This document shows, one piece after another, positions 22,663 through 33,654 of a DNA stretch of 64,000 nt. Below the pieces are notes generated by a model, which did no database searches, was not told where the DNA came from, and saw only the letters and a program-made list of their open reading frames with translations. The stretch is taken from NCBI GenBank assembly GCA_029959085.1, contig JARWIR010000005.1:34713350-34777349 (forward strand), given 5' to 3'. How positions within the stretch are numbered: the first letter of the stretch is position 1; each line of letters begins with the position of its first letter. Source of the DNA: Nemophila menziesii. Taxonomy: Eukaryota; Streptophyta; Magnoliopsida; Boraginales; Hydrophyllaceae. The position numbers and the translations under genes are program-made.

Positions 22663-23167
22663 TTCATCTTGATTTTCTTAAATAAAATTAGGCCCGAAAA
22701 ATATTTTTAAAAAAATCCGGCGGTTCAAAAAAAAAACCGGTCCAGTCAAGCCTAAAAAAATAATACGGTGGCCCAAAATTATATAGAAAATTGGCCCATG
22801 AATATACTTGATAAAAAATTCGGCCCAAAATTAATCCAGAAAAAATTGGTCCAAAAAATATTTAATTCAAGGCCCAACCTAGCAATATTATTAGTCTAGG
22901 GAAAAGATATGGGCTACCTAATATGGCTGTGGCCCAACATTATAACCTAACATATATCGACAAAAAAAAAATTCTAACAAATCAAAGCTATAAGCTATTT
23001 CTTTTCTTCTTCTACTTCTATTGTTCGACAGAATAAAAAAAACTTTTCTTAAACTTTTTTCTTTTCTCTCGACAGAAGCAAAAAAAAATTCTCAATAATT
23101 TTTTTTCGACAAAAAAAATGCTCAATTTTTTTTTTCATACATTCAATTGGGTAACATTGGGTAACAT

Positions 23168-23179
23168 GCTCTGATACCA
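23168..23179 (-). other. E2 primer-binding site (tRNA-iMet)
   Basis: Minus strand TGGTATCAGAGC two bases from the LTR. Confidence 0.93.
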
Positions 23180-23181
23180 AT

Positions 23182-23637
23182 TGTTACACTTAAATAATAA
23201 TACAAGAAGGTTTATCAGACAAACCTTATACGCAGCAGATTGGAATGAAGAGTCATGAATTTAGCCTTCTTATAGTTGATTGAATTGGAATGAAGGAATT
23301 GCTTCTCTGGTCGTAAGTTTAATTACTAGAACTAAACTTTTTGTTTTCACAACCTAAATGTCTCAGAATTATTTGTGTTGATTTGGAGAGAAAAGAAAGG
23401 TACGCTTATTAATAAGCTTTGATTGTGTTGCTGTTGTGTTGTTGTTTTTGTGAGAAAGAGAGGCTCTATTTATAGAGCTGGAGAGTTGGTTTATTAGCTG
23501 TTAATAAACCACTCTCCCACTTTCTCCACTTCCTCCACCATCAAAGTGGGAAGTTATCAAAGATAACTTCCCTGTACGCTCATGTCTTTCCCATCATGGG
23601 TGGCATGGGAATAAAAACCTTTTTTTTATTTCTTTCA
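23182..23637 (-). repeat. E2 5' LTR
   Basis: 456 bp, near-identical to 15982-16438. TATA box CTATAAATAG on the minus strand (23466-23475). Its first three minus-strand bases, TGA, serve as stop codon of the interrupted DC1-A gene. Confidence 0.95.
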
Positions 23638-25468
23638 ATTACCATCAGTAGGACTAACAATCTTACGAGCACATAGATAACATAGGCTGAAATAGCAAGT
23701 TTCACATGCGAAGGCTGTCTTTCCTTTCAAATCAACATCACATTTGTCACAACAGAAGTTATGTTTAACCTTCCTCGTGAATTTAAGAGGATGTGAGTGG
23801 GAATCAATTTGAATTTCAACCCCAAATTTCATATTGCGTGAGATGCCAATCCTAGGAATGCAATTCGCATGAAATGAATGGTTGCATTCACGACAATGAT
23901 ATATACGGTACTTTGGATTACATACTTTTTCACACATTTCGCAAGTAATTTCATCTGGATGATAATCAAATGGTGGAAAGCTGAGGATAAGAGGGTGTTT
24001 ATCACAACTATGTCCCACATTTTTAGGTAACGTTGCGCATCTCACTCCCAGTTTGTATTTTAACTTCTCAGGACAAGTCTTGCAATGGAAGAAGATACCT
24101 TTTTCAGTATTTCTACAGGCATCACAAACCTCTTCAGAAGCAGATTCACCTCGAATAAGTAGGTGTTGATGATCTTCATATTTTATGGTACTAGGAAGAA
24201 GAGCACATCGTATGTCTAACGCAAATTGACACTCCACACATGCATACATGAATCCATTGCAAGGAAGATTACAACTATTGCATGCGAAAGGGCTGAAAAT
24301 TTTATCTTGGCGAAAATAGAAGGAGAGTCTATGTTGGGGATGAAAAGAAGATGATAACTCTTTGGGTAACCGAGCACAATCTTCATGGATGAAGTAGTTG
24401 CATTGAGCACAAGTGTAACATGAACCCGAAATAGGTTCCACACAACCACTGCACATGGTTTCCTGATCATCTTCCATAGATTCGTAAGACTCATCTTGGA
24501 CACTGGAGAGAATCAAAGGGTGCTTATGGCTAAAATGTTCCATTTCAGGTGATAGTTCAACTAGTGGGAGCTTATTTTGCTCCAAAAAATGTCTGATCAG
24601 CACTGAGGGTAAGTTCTGCACGGGCACTCTAATCACTGCTGGACTGATTTCCTCAGTAATTCTAATAATCAGTGTGATGTGATTATTAGATAGATGCAAC
24701 CTTATTAAATACATAGACAAATAAACCTATATTAAAGCTGAAAATAAAGAGAAAGAAATCTTACAAATTAGGCTCATAAGAGGCCATGCAGTTGAGATGA
24801 ACGAAGTATCGACAGAGGGCACAGTAATAGACCCAATAACTATTATGCAGGTGGTCATGACATATATCACAGTTTAGTCCGTAACGTTTGTATTCTTGTG
24901 GAAAAGAATAAGCTAGGGTGAGAGGGTGAGGGTGAACCTTTAAGGACAAGTAATTGTTTGACATTGATCCACAGGTTTTGTGAATCCAAAATGGGCACAC
25001 AGTGCAATCATACGGCTCATCTTTTCCCTCTACGCCACAAGCATCACATGGAAACAGGACACTTTTTGGTTGGATTTTTAAAGGGTGGTGGTGACCCGGG
25101 TGTTCCAACGTCCTCTCTAATTGAGAACACAAAATATCTACATCAAACTCACATGTTTTGCATTGATATGTGAAACCATTCCACAATCTTTTACAGACAT
25201 TGCATATACATCTTCCTCCTATATGAGACGGTTTAACAAAGAGTTGAAGTGGGTGTTGCGGATGCATTATATTTGTAATCTCCATTGGTAGTTCAGCACA
25301 TGATTTGTGGAGGAAGACTTTACATTTGCTGCAACTGTACATTGTTGACCCAGAGGAGACTGCTTCTTTACAACCGTAACACTCAACTTTCTCCCCTTCC
25401 ACATCCACTACTTGCATTTCATTGATGAGTACAAGCGGATGCTCGTGGCTAAAATGCTTGATCTTCAT
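23635..25468 (-). CDS. DC1-A: cysteine/histidine-rich C1 domain protein, two exons
   Basis: Two-exon gene on the minus strand. Exon 1 is 25468-24765, exon 2 24661-23635. The intron of about 103 bp begins GTAAGA and ends TTATTAG, and joining gives the continuous frame ..EPN-L-ITEEIS. The start is MKIKHFSHEHPLVL as in the other two copies; the upstream ATG at 25507 depends on a 1-bp difference. The protein of about 575 residues has nine DC1-like units (H..HPL, CxxC, CxxC, HxxC), four in exon 1 and five in exon 2. DC1 modules bind zinc and are plant-specific; some members act in stress or defence signalling. E2 inserted after codon GGTAAT: the LTR supplies TGA and removes only the last three residues (compare ..NSTQ in unit B). 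The native 3' UTR is now beyond E2, so the message must end in the LTR or in E2. Confidence 0.88.
24662..24764 (-). other. DC1-A intron
   Basis: Donor GTAAGA and acceptor TTATTAG on the minus strand; phase-compatible with both exons, and the same sites are present in DC1-C (47285-47197). Inferred, not shown by transcripts. Confidence 0.7.
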
Positions 25469-26386
25469 CCCACAAACCAATTTAAATGATTTTTTTTGTT
25501 TGGACAATAAAACAATTTAAATGATTTGAAGATTTGCAATCTGTTGAGGGCCTAGAATCTAAATATATAAAACAAAAAGACAAACTGTTGAACAAGCTAG
25601 GGTGAGTATCAGAAAAATTCTTTGTCCACCAAGTGATACTCCCACTTGTACATAACTATTCTAATCTTGCTTTCAAAGTGTTTTTTTTAATAGAAGACAT
25701 ATATTAAAGTGTTGATTATGTCATTACAAGTAGAGCATTGGCCCGTCCCTTAAGCATTGATATGGTTAAGTAAGAATAGATCTTGTATATACCACACATC
25801 GAATCTCATGAGGATGCAACATATTGTACACTTAAATCACGATAGGATGTCTATTTAATTTAGAATTTGTAGATCTTTTTTTGGATTTATCAAATTGTTT
25901 TTTTACTTGTACACAACTCCACAAATGTTCTCTAGATCTAGGACAATAATACCCTCATGTACACTAATAAAATATAATTGATTTTATATTCAACGCAATC
26001 CACTCTCAAAGAAACAAAAAACTCAATTAAAGATTATTGATAATAATGAAGACAAAGGTAAAACCTCCGACGGAAAACCCTTTCCGGCGAAATCCATCGT
26101 TAAAAGTGATAACCCACCCAAACAATCATCCCGACACACTCAACAACACAATATGATGAGTCGATAGAACTAGAACGCTAGAGACTAGTGAAAGAAGGTA
26201 AACCCCCGATGACAAAATACGTTTCCGACGAAACCTAGTGTTAAGGGATATAGCCCACCTAAGTGTACATGTCAGTACAATAAAAAAACCACAGATGGCG
26301 GTTCAACGGAACGAGAACGCGAGATCCCACTAGAGAAAATTATTTGCAACCCTGTTAATGAAATTGACGATTTTATTACTTGGTGG
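25469..26386. other. DC1-A upstream region (unit A)
   Basis: Promoter side of DC1-A. Highly similar to 31474-32397 in unit B, and to 47990-48340 in unit C over the first 350 bp. No ORF. The conservation reflects duplication, so it does not by itself identify control sites. Confidence 0.7.
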
Positions 26387-27099
26387 TAGGGGTGAGCAAA
26401 ACAAATCCGAAAAACCGAACCGAAAAAACTGAAAACCGACAAAACTTTCGGTTCGGTATAAGCTTTTTAAAAAACCGAAAAGTTCGGTTCGGTACGGTTT
26501 TTCTATGCTTAACCGAACCGAAAAACCGAACCAAAAAAATATATAAAAACTAAAACATTCTTGAATTTAATTTATATTCTTTAAAAGATTATGACAATGG
26601 GATAGAAAATGGAGTAGTTATTGAAAACAAAAATATTCATATATGACATGAATCGCCCCTAAAAATGTTATAATATGCCACATCTTTTTACATAAGTCAT
26701 GAGTCGATATAATTTAAAAAATCCTTCGTTTATTAATATTTGTTGAAGGTAAAGTATAAACATCAAATTTTATAAATATTCCTTTGATATTATTATTCGT
26801 TTACGACTAATATAATATTTGAGTTCTAAAAATATAATTTCTTACATGAAACATGAAAATCAAACACTTCATATATGGATTTTCTAGAAAATAAAATGTC
26901 TCAAATAAAATATATCCAACTATCGAATAAAACATATACCAAACCGAAAAAAAACCGAACCGAACATATAACGAACCGAAAACCGATGAAACCGAACCGA
27001 TGAAAACCGTTCGGTTCGATACCGACCCCTTTAAAAACCGAATGATTCGGTTTCGGTTACGGCCAAAAACCGAGCCGAACCGAACCATGCTCACCCCTA
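26387..27099. mobile_element. hAT-type MITE
   Basis: Perfect 12-bp terminal inverted repeats TAGGGGTGAGCA / TGCTCACCCCTA, flanked by an 8-bp TSD CTTGGTGG (26379-26386, 27100-27107). Eight-base duplications are typical of hAT elements. The ends are rich in GAACCGAA repeats, internal sequence is AT-rich and non-coding. Unit B has the uninterrupted site at about 32391-32398, which proves insertion after the duplication. Confidence 0.93.
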
Positions 27100-27502
27100 C
27101 TTGGTGGGATGTGCGTAATTATTTTGTGGGTTGTGTGTTATTAGTAGGTCGGTTGTATACTAGACTTGGTGGGCCGAATATCCAAGGTGGATTCTGTGTT
27201 GTCATCAGGTGGATTATATACCCCATTTGGTGGGTCCCTGATGTCTCCATATTTTTGAGAATAATCTAGTCACGTGATATTTATTTTAGAATCGTTATGT
27301 GCTAAGTTGAGGAATTTTCCCCATTGTTTGATATTTTCTCGTTTCTTGTCTAGTTTTGGAGATTTGTTACTTTTAGAGCTATTTTGGTGTAATTTGTGTG
27401 TCAAGTGTGAAACTCTTAGTTAAATGATTATATTAGATTCTAAAGCATGGATTAGAAGTCGAGTAAAGTAGATCAAACAAGGAAGCAAGAGTTAAGGATA
27501 AA
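27100..27502. repeat. unit A segment between MITE and solo LTR
   Basis: Colinear with 32391-32775 of unit B. No gene. Its last five bases, ATAAA, are the left TSD of the solo LTR. Confidence 0.85.
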
Positions 27503-29031
27503 TGATGTCTCCTCATTTGTGATAGATTAATGTTAGGATGAGACATCATTTTTAGTGATTTAGAAGTCATAATAGTCGATTTTCTTGAGAAATAGTGCAC
27601 TTTTCTGTTTTGAGTCTTGATTTAGTAAAATAATATTTTTAGAGCATATTGGGTTTAATTGTTTATTTAGTGTGTAGCTTTAAAGATAATTATGGAGCTT
27701 AATTAGAGTCCAAGTCAAAGACTACAACTTATGGAAAGAGATTTGCATGGTAATTGGAGATAAGGAAACAAAAGCTAAAAAGATGGAAAAAGAAAAGCTG
27801 CCTAATCTGGGATTCTGCAGTACACGCCTAAAGATGTGCTATTTTACCCAAGAAATAGGCCGATTTTGGTAATTTCCTTTCATAGGGACAAAGATAATGC
27901 TGTTACGATTCTTTTGGTATCTTATGGAGCTCAAACCGACCAATAATGAAGAAGATATGCTCAAAACGGTCCAACAGTGTTTATCTTTATTTCCATACGA
28001 ATTTGAGTTGGGCTAGGAGTCCAATACTTTATCTCTTCCTCAAGAAAACGAATTAGGTCTTCTAAACACCTATAAATACACCCTTATATCATTTGTAAAA
28101 TCATCCTTGCTTAGAAAAACCTTATAATTATTTCTTAGTCATTGTAGAGAGCAAGATGATGTCTTTTGTAATTTCTTTTAGTTTATTTCCTTCAGGTATG
28201 AACTAAACTCCCCATAGCTTGGGTTTTGCATAATGTATAATCTATGAATTCTAATTCTTCTATCTAAGTTTCTTTGGGAATTACGTGTTTTAATTTGATA
28301 TTAGCTTCTTACTTAATATTTGTTTATGTGTTTTGATTTATTGTCTTTCCTAGAACTGATCACTTTAGGATTGTTTTAATAGTAGTTAGATGGTCTCCTT
28401 GACAGGGTGTTTAACTATTGGACCACCACATAATGTCTAGTGTCGATATTAGTTCTGACAAAACATGATTCTAACTAGATAGTCATTAGGGTTTGTTTTA
28501 ATCACCATATCACCAATGATTGCAGTGTTTGCTTAGGGCCTTAGTAGCGTTTGATAACCCTATTTGAAACCACGTCTTGGTTGTGTCGTAGCCCCCTTAG
28601 TCGCTCTCAAGGTCTAAGGTTTGGGAATTTAGAGTCCTGACTAAGTATACCAAGAGCTAATATTCTCCCTTATTAACTAGATCTATAGATAGAATTAGAA
28701 GGATTAGTGCATACTAGCAAAACCTAAGCTATATCTCTCATCTCATATTCTTAATCTTTTATTTTATTGTCTTTATTTTACTAGTTTTAATTAGTTTAAT
28801 TCTTAATTTCGAAAATCTATTTGATTTTATTTTCTGTCTTTAATTATTTACTTTTACTCGTTATTTCTACTCACGCGATTAACACACTTAAGTCCTTGAG
28901 AACGAACTCAACTTATCATTAAAACTTGCATACGTCCTGTAATACTTGCAGTATCGTGCCTGTCTAGGGTGAGAGTGCGTAGTTTCTTGACTTAATTTTA
29001 TCTTATTTTTATCACACCCTAGGTACCACCA
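27503..29031 (+). mobile_element. solo LTR, family S copy 1
   Basis: 1529 bp beginning TGATGTCTCC and ending GGTACCACCA (TG...CA), flanked by 5-bp repeats ATAAA (27498-27502) and ACAAA (29032-29036), with one mismatch. Unit B has the empty site with a single ACAAA. TATA box CTATAAATAC at 28070-28079 followed by a plausible transcript start. No coding region. The terminal hairpin TGATGTCTCC...GAGACATCATT occurs within the first 50 bp. Homologous to 35435-37179. The parent is probably a long-LTR Ty3/gypsy, an inference only. Confidence 0.85.
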
Positions 29032-29275
29032 ACAAACGAAGTCGTTATTAGAAAGTGCAAAAACTATCTTACATATTTAGAAATTGAATTGCTCGTGATG
29101 CCACGTGAGATTGGCAAGAATTTGTGGGAGCCCTTTCATATCTAGTTTGAAATCCGAGTTAGGAATGCGTGGTCGCTGACAGTTTATGATTTGGAGTTAA
29201 AACGAATAAGTTGTTAATTTCGTATGTGGCGTGACTTGAAACAGTCCACTCTTGGAAAGTAACACTTTTTGGTTA
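29032..29275. repeat. unit A, last segment
   Basis: Matches 32776-33012 of unit B up to TCCACTCTTGGAA.GTAACACTTTTTG, where both units end. Confidence 0.85.
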
Positions 29276-29392
29276 GACTAGGTCATTTAAATAAAGTCCA
29301 TGACCCATATTCTCAATAAATAAAAGATGTCAGCTTAGTTATAAGAAGATTTGGTCCGTAGCAGATTAGACCCCAGAACAACAATTTCTAAA
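29276..29392. other. spacer at the A/B junction
   Basis: Short AT-rich spacer between the end of unit A and the start of unit B; no feature seen. Confidence 0.4.
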
Positions 29393-32300
29393 AGAGGAGC
29401 TAATACTTAGGTTTTGGGGCAACCTTGGGCGGGGCTGTAGGCCAGATCCATTCCTAGACATTTGACAAAAATGGGATAGATATGGACGTTGGGAGTAGTG
29501 ATGGCAACGCAAAATCAGATGCATAAAAAGTATCTGAAGTTGCTGTTGTGGTTTCATGAACCTTAGGGATTATTGTTTGCTGATTTAGTTCCAAATCTTC
29601 AACTTTTAGTAAAATTTATCGATACAAATATACATATGAACAGTGATGGGTTGTTTAAATAGAGCATTCCCATGAAAATTCTAGTATGAAATTTTGGAGG
29701 TGCAGGAAGTGAATAATGAATAATACATACAACATATAACTTTTTTGTAAAACGGCTTGAGCGGAAGTAGCATGACGTGTATAATGGGGTGCTCGAGGTC
29801 TATTTACAAGAGTGTGGATAAAGTCATTTTTATCAACTCTCTACCATTATGAGAAGTGAAAATTCTAAATGTTATATTAGATATGTGGGACGTAGAAGGT
29901 ACTCACCATGATATTGTAAAAATTTGCAATTTTAAAAGTTTGCTCTCAGCACGATGATTGAGTCATGAGTGCTGAATAGTTTATTAATCAGCCTCAGAAT
30001 TCCTTTAGATTTGACTAATTAATATCTCTACCTGTAGGTAAATTTGGAGCATTCTTATCAATAGTAAATTTAATCAAGACCTTAATTACAATACAAGGTG
30101 GAAATTAGAATCTCAAACCTGAAATATTAGAGAGACAAGAAAAAAGCAAACTTTTGACAAAAAAAAGAAAAACACATATATCATCATTATCGTTCTCATC
30201 AGCTCACTATCACCATCATTGGGTACTATTACCATCAGTAGAACTAACAATCTTATGAGCACATGGAAAACATAGGCTGAAATAGCAAGTTTCACATGCG
30301 AAGGCTACCTCTCCTTTCAAATCAACATCACATTTGTCACAACAGAAGTTATGTTTAACCTTCCTTGTGAATTTGAGAGGATGTGAGTGATAGTCGATTT
30401 GAATCTTACCCCTCGCATTCATGCCAAACCTCTTCGGAAGCAGATTCACCTCGAACAAGTAGGTGTTGATGATCTTCAACTACTGGGAGCTTATTTTGCT
30501 CCAAGAAATGTGTGATCAGCACTGAAGATAAGTTCTGCGCAGGCACTCTGATCACTGTTGGACTGATCTCCTCAGTAATTCTTATAATCAAAGAGTGTAA
30601 TGTGATTATTAGATAGATGCAAATTAAAAGAGGATAACGACTCAACCCAATTATATGAGTAATGATATATTATATATACCACCCAAGCATAAATATATCT
30701 GCAACCTTATTAAATACATATACAAATAAACCTATATTAAAGCAGAAAAGAAAGAGAAAGAAATCTTACAAATTAGGCTCATAAGAGGCCATGCAGTTGA
30801 GATGAACGAAGTATCGACATAGGGCACAGTAATAGACCCAATAACAATGATGCAGCTTGTCATGACAAATATCACATTTTAGTTTGTAACGTTTGTATTC
30901 TTTTGGAAAAGAATAAGCTAAGGTGAGTGGGTGAGGGTGAACATTTAACGACAAGTAATTGTTTGTCATTGATCCACATGTTTTGTGAATCCAAAATGGG
31001 CACACAGTGCAATAGTACGACTCATCTTTCTTCTCTACGCCACAAGCATCACATGGAAACAGGACACTTTTTGGTTGAATTTTGAAAGGGTGGTGGTGAC
31101 CCGGGTGTTCTAACGTGCTGGCTAACTGTGAACACGAAATATCCACATCAAACTGACACGTTTTGCAGTGATATGTGAAACCATTCCTCAACCTTTTACA
31201 GACATTGCATATACAGCTTCCTCCATAATAAAACGGTTTGGCCAAGAGTTGGAGTGGGTGTTGCGGATGCATTATATATGTAATCTCCATCGGTAGTTCA
31301 GCACATGATTTGTGGAGGAAGACTTTACATTTGCTGCAACTGTACATTGTTGACCCAGAGGAGACTGCTTCTTTACAACCGTAACACTCAACTTTCTCCG
31401 CTTCCACATCCACTACTTGCATTTCATTGATGAGTACAAGCGGATGCTCGTGGCTAAAATGCTTGATCTTCATCCCACAAACAATTTAAATGATTTTTTT
31501 TGTTTGGACAATAAAACAATATAAATGATTTGAAGATTTGCAATCTGTTGAGGGCCTAGAATCTAAATATATATAAAACAAAAAGACAAAGTGTTGAACA
31601 AGCTAGGGTGAGTATCAGAAAAATTCTTTGTCCACCAAGTGATACTACCACTTGTACATAACTATTCTAATTTTGCTTTCAAAGTGTTTTTTTAAATAGA
31701 AGACATATATCAAAGTGTTGATTATGTCCTTACAAGTAAAGCATTGGCCCGTCCCTTAAGCATTGATATGGTTAAGTAAGAATAGATCTTGTATATACCA
31801 CACATCGAATCTCAGGATGCAACATATTGTACACTTAAATCACGATTTTTAGGATGTCTATTTAATTAACAATTTGTAGATTTTTTTTTTGGATTTATCA
31901 AATTGTTTTTTTTTTACTTTGTACACAACTCCCCCAATGTTCTCTAAATCTAGGACAATTATACCCTCATGTACACTAATAAAATATAATTAATTTTATA
32001 TTCAACGCAATCCACTCTCAAAGAAACAAAAAACTCAATAAAAAATTATTGATAATAATGAATATAAAGGTAAAACCTCCGACGGAAAACCCCTTTCCGG
32101 CGAAATCCATCGGTAAAAGTGATAACCCACCCAAACAATCATCCCGACACACTCAACAACACAATATGATGAGTCGATGGAACTAGAACGCTAGAGCCTA
32201 GTGAAAGAAGGTAAACCCCCGATGAAAAATACGTTTCCGAACGAAACCCCGTGTTAAGGGATATAGCCCACCTAAGCGTACATGTCAGTACAATAAAAAA

Positions 32301-33012
32301 ACCACAGATGGCGGTTCGACGGAACGAGAACGCGATATCCCACTAGAGAAAATTATATGCAACCCTGTTAATGAAATTGACGATTTTATTACTTGGTGGG
32401 ATGTGCGTAATTATTTTGTGGGTTGTGTGTTATTAGTAGGTGGGTTGTATACTAGACTTGGTGGTGGATTCTGTGTTGTCATCAGGTGGATTATATACCC
32501 CATTTGGTGGGTCCCTGATGTCTCCATATTTTTGATAATAATCTAGTCACGTGATATATATTTTAGATTCGTTATGTGCTAAGTTGAGGGATTTTTCCCA
32601 TTGCTTGATATTTTCTCGTTTCTTGTCTATTTTTGGAGATTTGTTACTTTTAGAGTTATTTTGGTGTAATTTGTGTGTCAAGTGTGAAACTCTTAGGTAA
32701 ATGATTATATTAGATTCTAAAGCATGGATTAGAAGTCGAGTAAAGTAGATCAAACAAGGAAGCAAGAGTTAAAGGACAAACGAAGTCGTTATTAGAAAGT
32801 GCAAAAGCTATCGTACATATTTAGAAATTGAATTGGTCGTGATGCCACGTGAGATTGGCAAGAATTTGTGGGAGCCCTTTCATATCTAGTTTGAAATCTG
32901 AGTTAGGAACTCGTGGTAGCTAACAGTTCATGATTTAGAGCTGAAACAAATAAATTATTAATTTCATATATAGCGTGACTTGAACTAGTCCACTCTTGGA
33001 AGGTAACACTTT
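29393..33012. repeat. tandem host duplication unit B (uninterrupted)
   Basis: About 3.6 kb, colinear with unit A once E1, E2, the MITE and the solo LTR are removed. It carries DC1-B at 30216-31473 and 5' flank to 33012. It is the reference for the empty insertion sites. The 5' part (29393-30215) holds only downstream sequence without genes. Confidence 0.9.
30216..31473 (-). pseudogene. DC1-B: DC1 gene with deleted exon 2
   Basis: Exon 1 (31473-30766, 235 codons, four DC1 units) is open and close to DC1-A and DC1-C, with the GTAAGA donor kept. Exon 2 has lost two blocks. One removes the three units between ..FLEQNKLPVVE and DHQHLLVRGES in frame. The other joins SASEEV to the SRNMKF/GKIQID region out of frame, so the ORF 30406-30645 ends in WHECEG. 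The last unit (30216-30479) survives in another frame. A protein of four to five units could still be made from exon 1. The native C-terminus TDGNSTQ and stop are preserved and show what DC1-A lost. Confidence 0.88.
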
Positions 33013-33654
33013 TTGTCAAACACTTTTTGTCAAACATCTTAATAAGTTATATTATAACGTGGACAAGAACTAATCAAACACTTTTTGTCATTATCACAAG
33101 TACTAATTCAATGGTTAAAGATGGAATCATTTGCCAACATTTGTCAAAATTAAGAATATGTGCATATTTTGGCCAAAAAACAATAAAAATTGCATTATAA
33201 GTCTTACAAGCAAGAAAATTCTAATCAACATTCTATGGCTTCTTATTTTGAATTGTTGGTTTAATATTGGGTTACCTCGAAAATTAATTTTTCTGATTGA
33301 TATTCTTTTTAAATAAAGCAAATTAAAGTAAATTAATATGGCTGATATATATGTTAAGTAGCCTAATTCCAATCTATTTAGAAAAACACGGTCATGAACG
33401 ATTAGATAGTATAATAATTATAAAATAACTTATTAAATATTTTTATCTCAAGTTGTTGGTTTGCTTGAAATTTATAAAATCTCTACTTCTGCAGAATAAT
33501 TTGTAAAATATTTTTTATTTATATTCAAACCTCAAACTCCTACAAAGTCCAATGATTTTTTAATACCCTAACATTTTAATAGATTTTAAAAAGTCTTGTT
33601 TAAATACATCTAAAATTTAAATTTTTTTTTAGAAAAATCTCAATTAGTTGAAGG
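33013..33654. other. AT-rich intergenic
   Basis: Contains three short repeats of ACACTTTTTGTCAAACA type near 33010-33090 and nothing else recognised. Confidence 0.4.

Larger units (their letters stand above)
15982..23637 (-). mobile_element. young, non-autonomous Ty1/copia retrotransposon E2
   Basis: 7656-bp minus-strand element with TSD ATTAC (15977-15981 and 23638-23642), LTRs 15982-16438 and 23182-23637. I count two substitutions and a T-tract length difference between the LTRs, so insertion is recent. The internal region is colinear with E1, but gag-pol is destroyed by many frameshifts and small deletions. The extra ORF (21899-22474), primer-binding site and polypurine tract remain intact. 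Decay must predate insertion, so it was mobilised in trans. It is inserted in the last codons of DC1-A. Confidence 0.95.

Noticed and set aside
23829..24503. Second minus-strand frames inside DC1-A exon 2
   Set aside because: Alternate-frame shadows; the DC1 frame explains the sequence.
24661..25507. Treating the two DC1-A ORFs as separate genes
   Set aside because: Matching GTAAGA donor and TTATTAG acceptor in phase, repeated in DC1-C, make a single two-exon gene far more likely.
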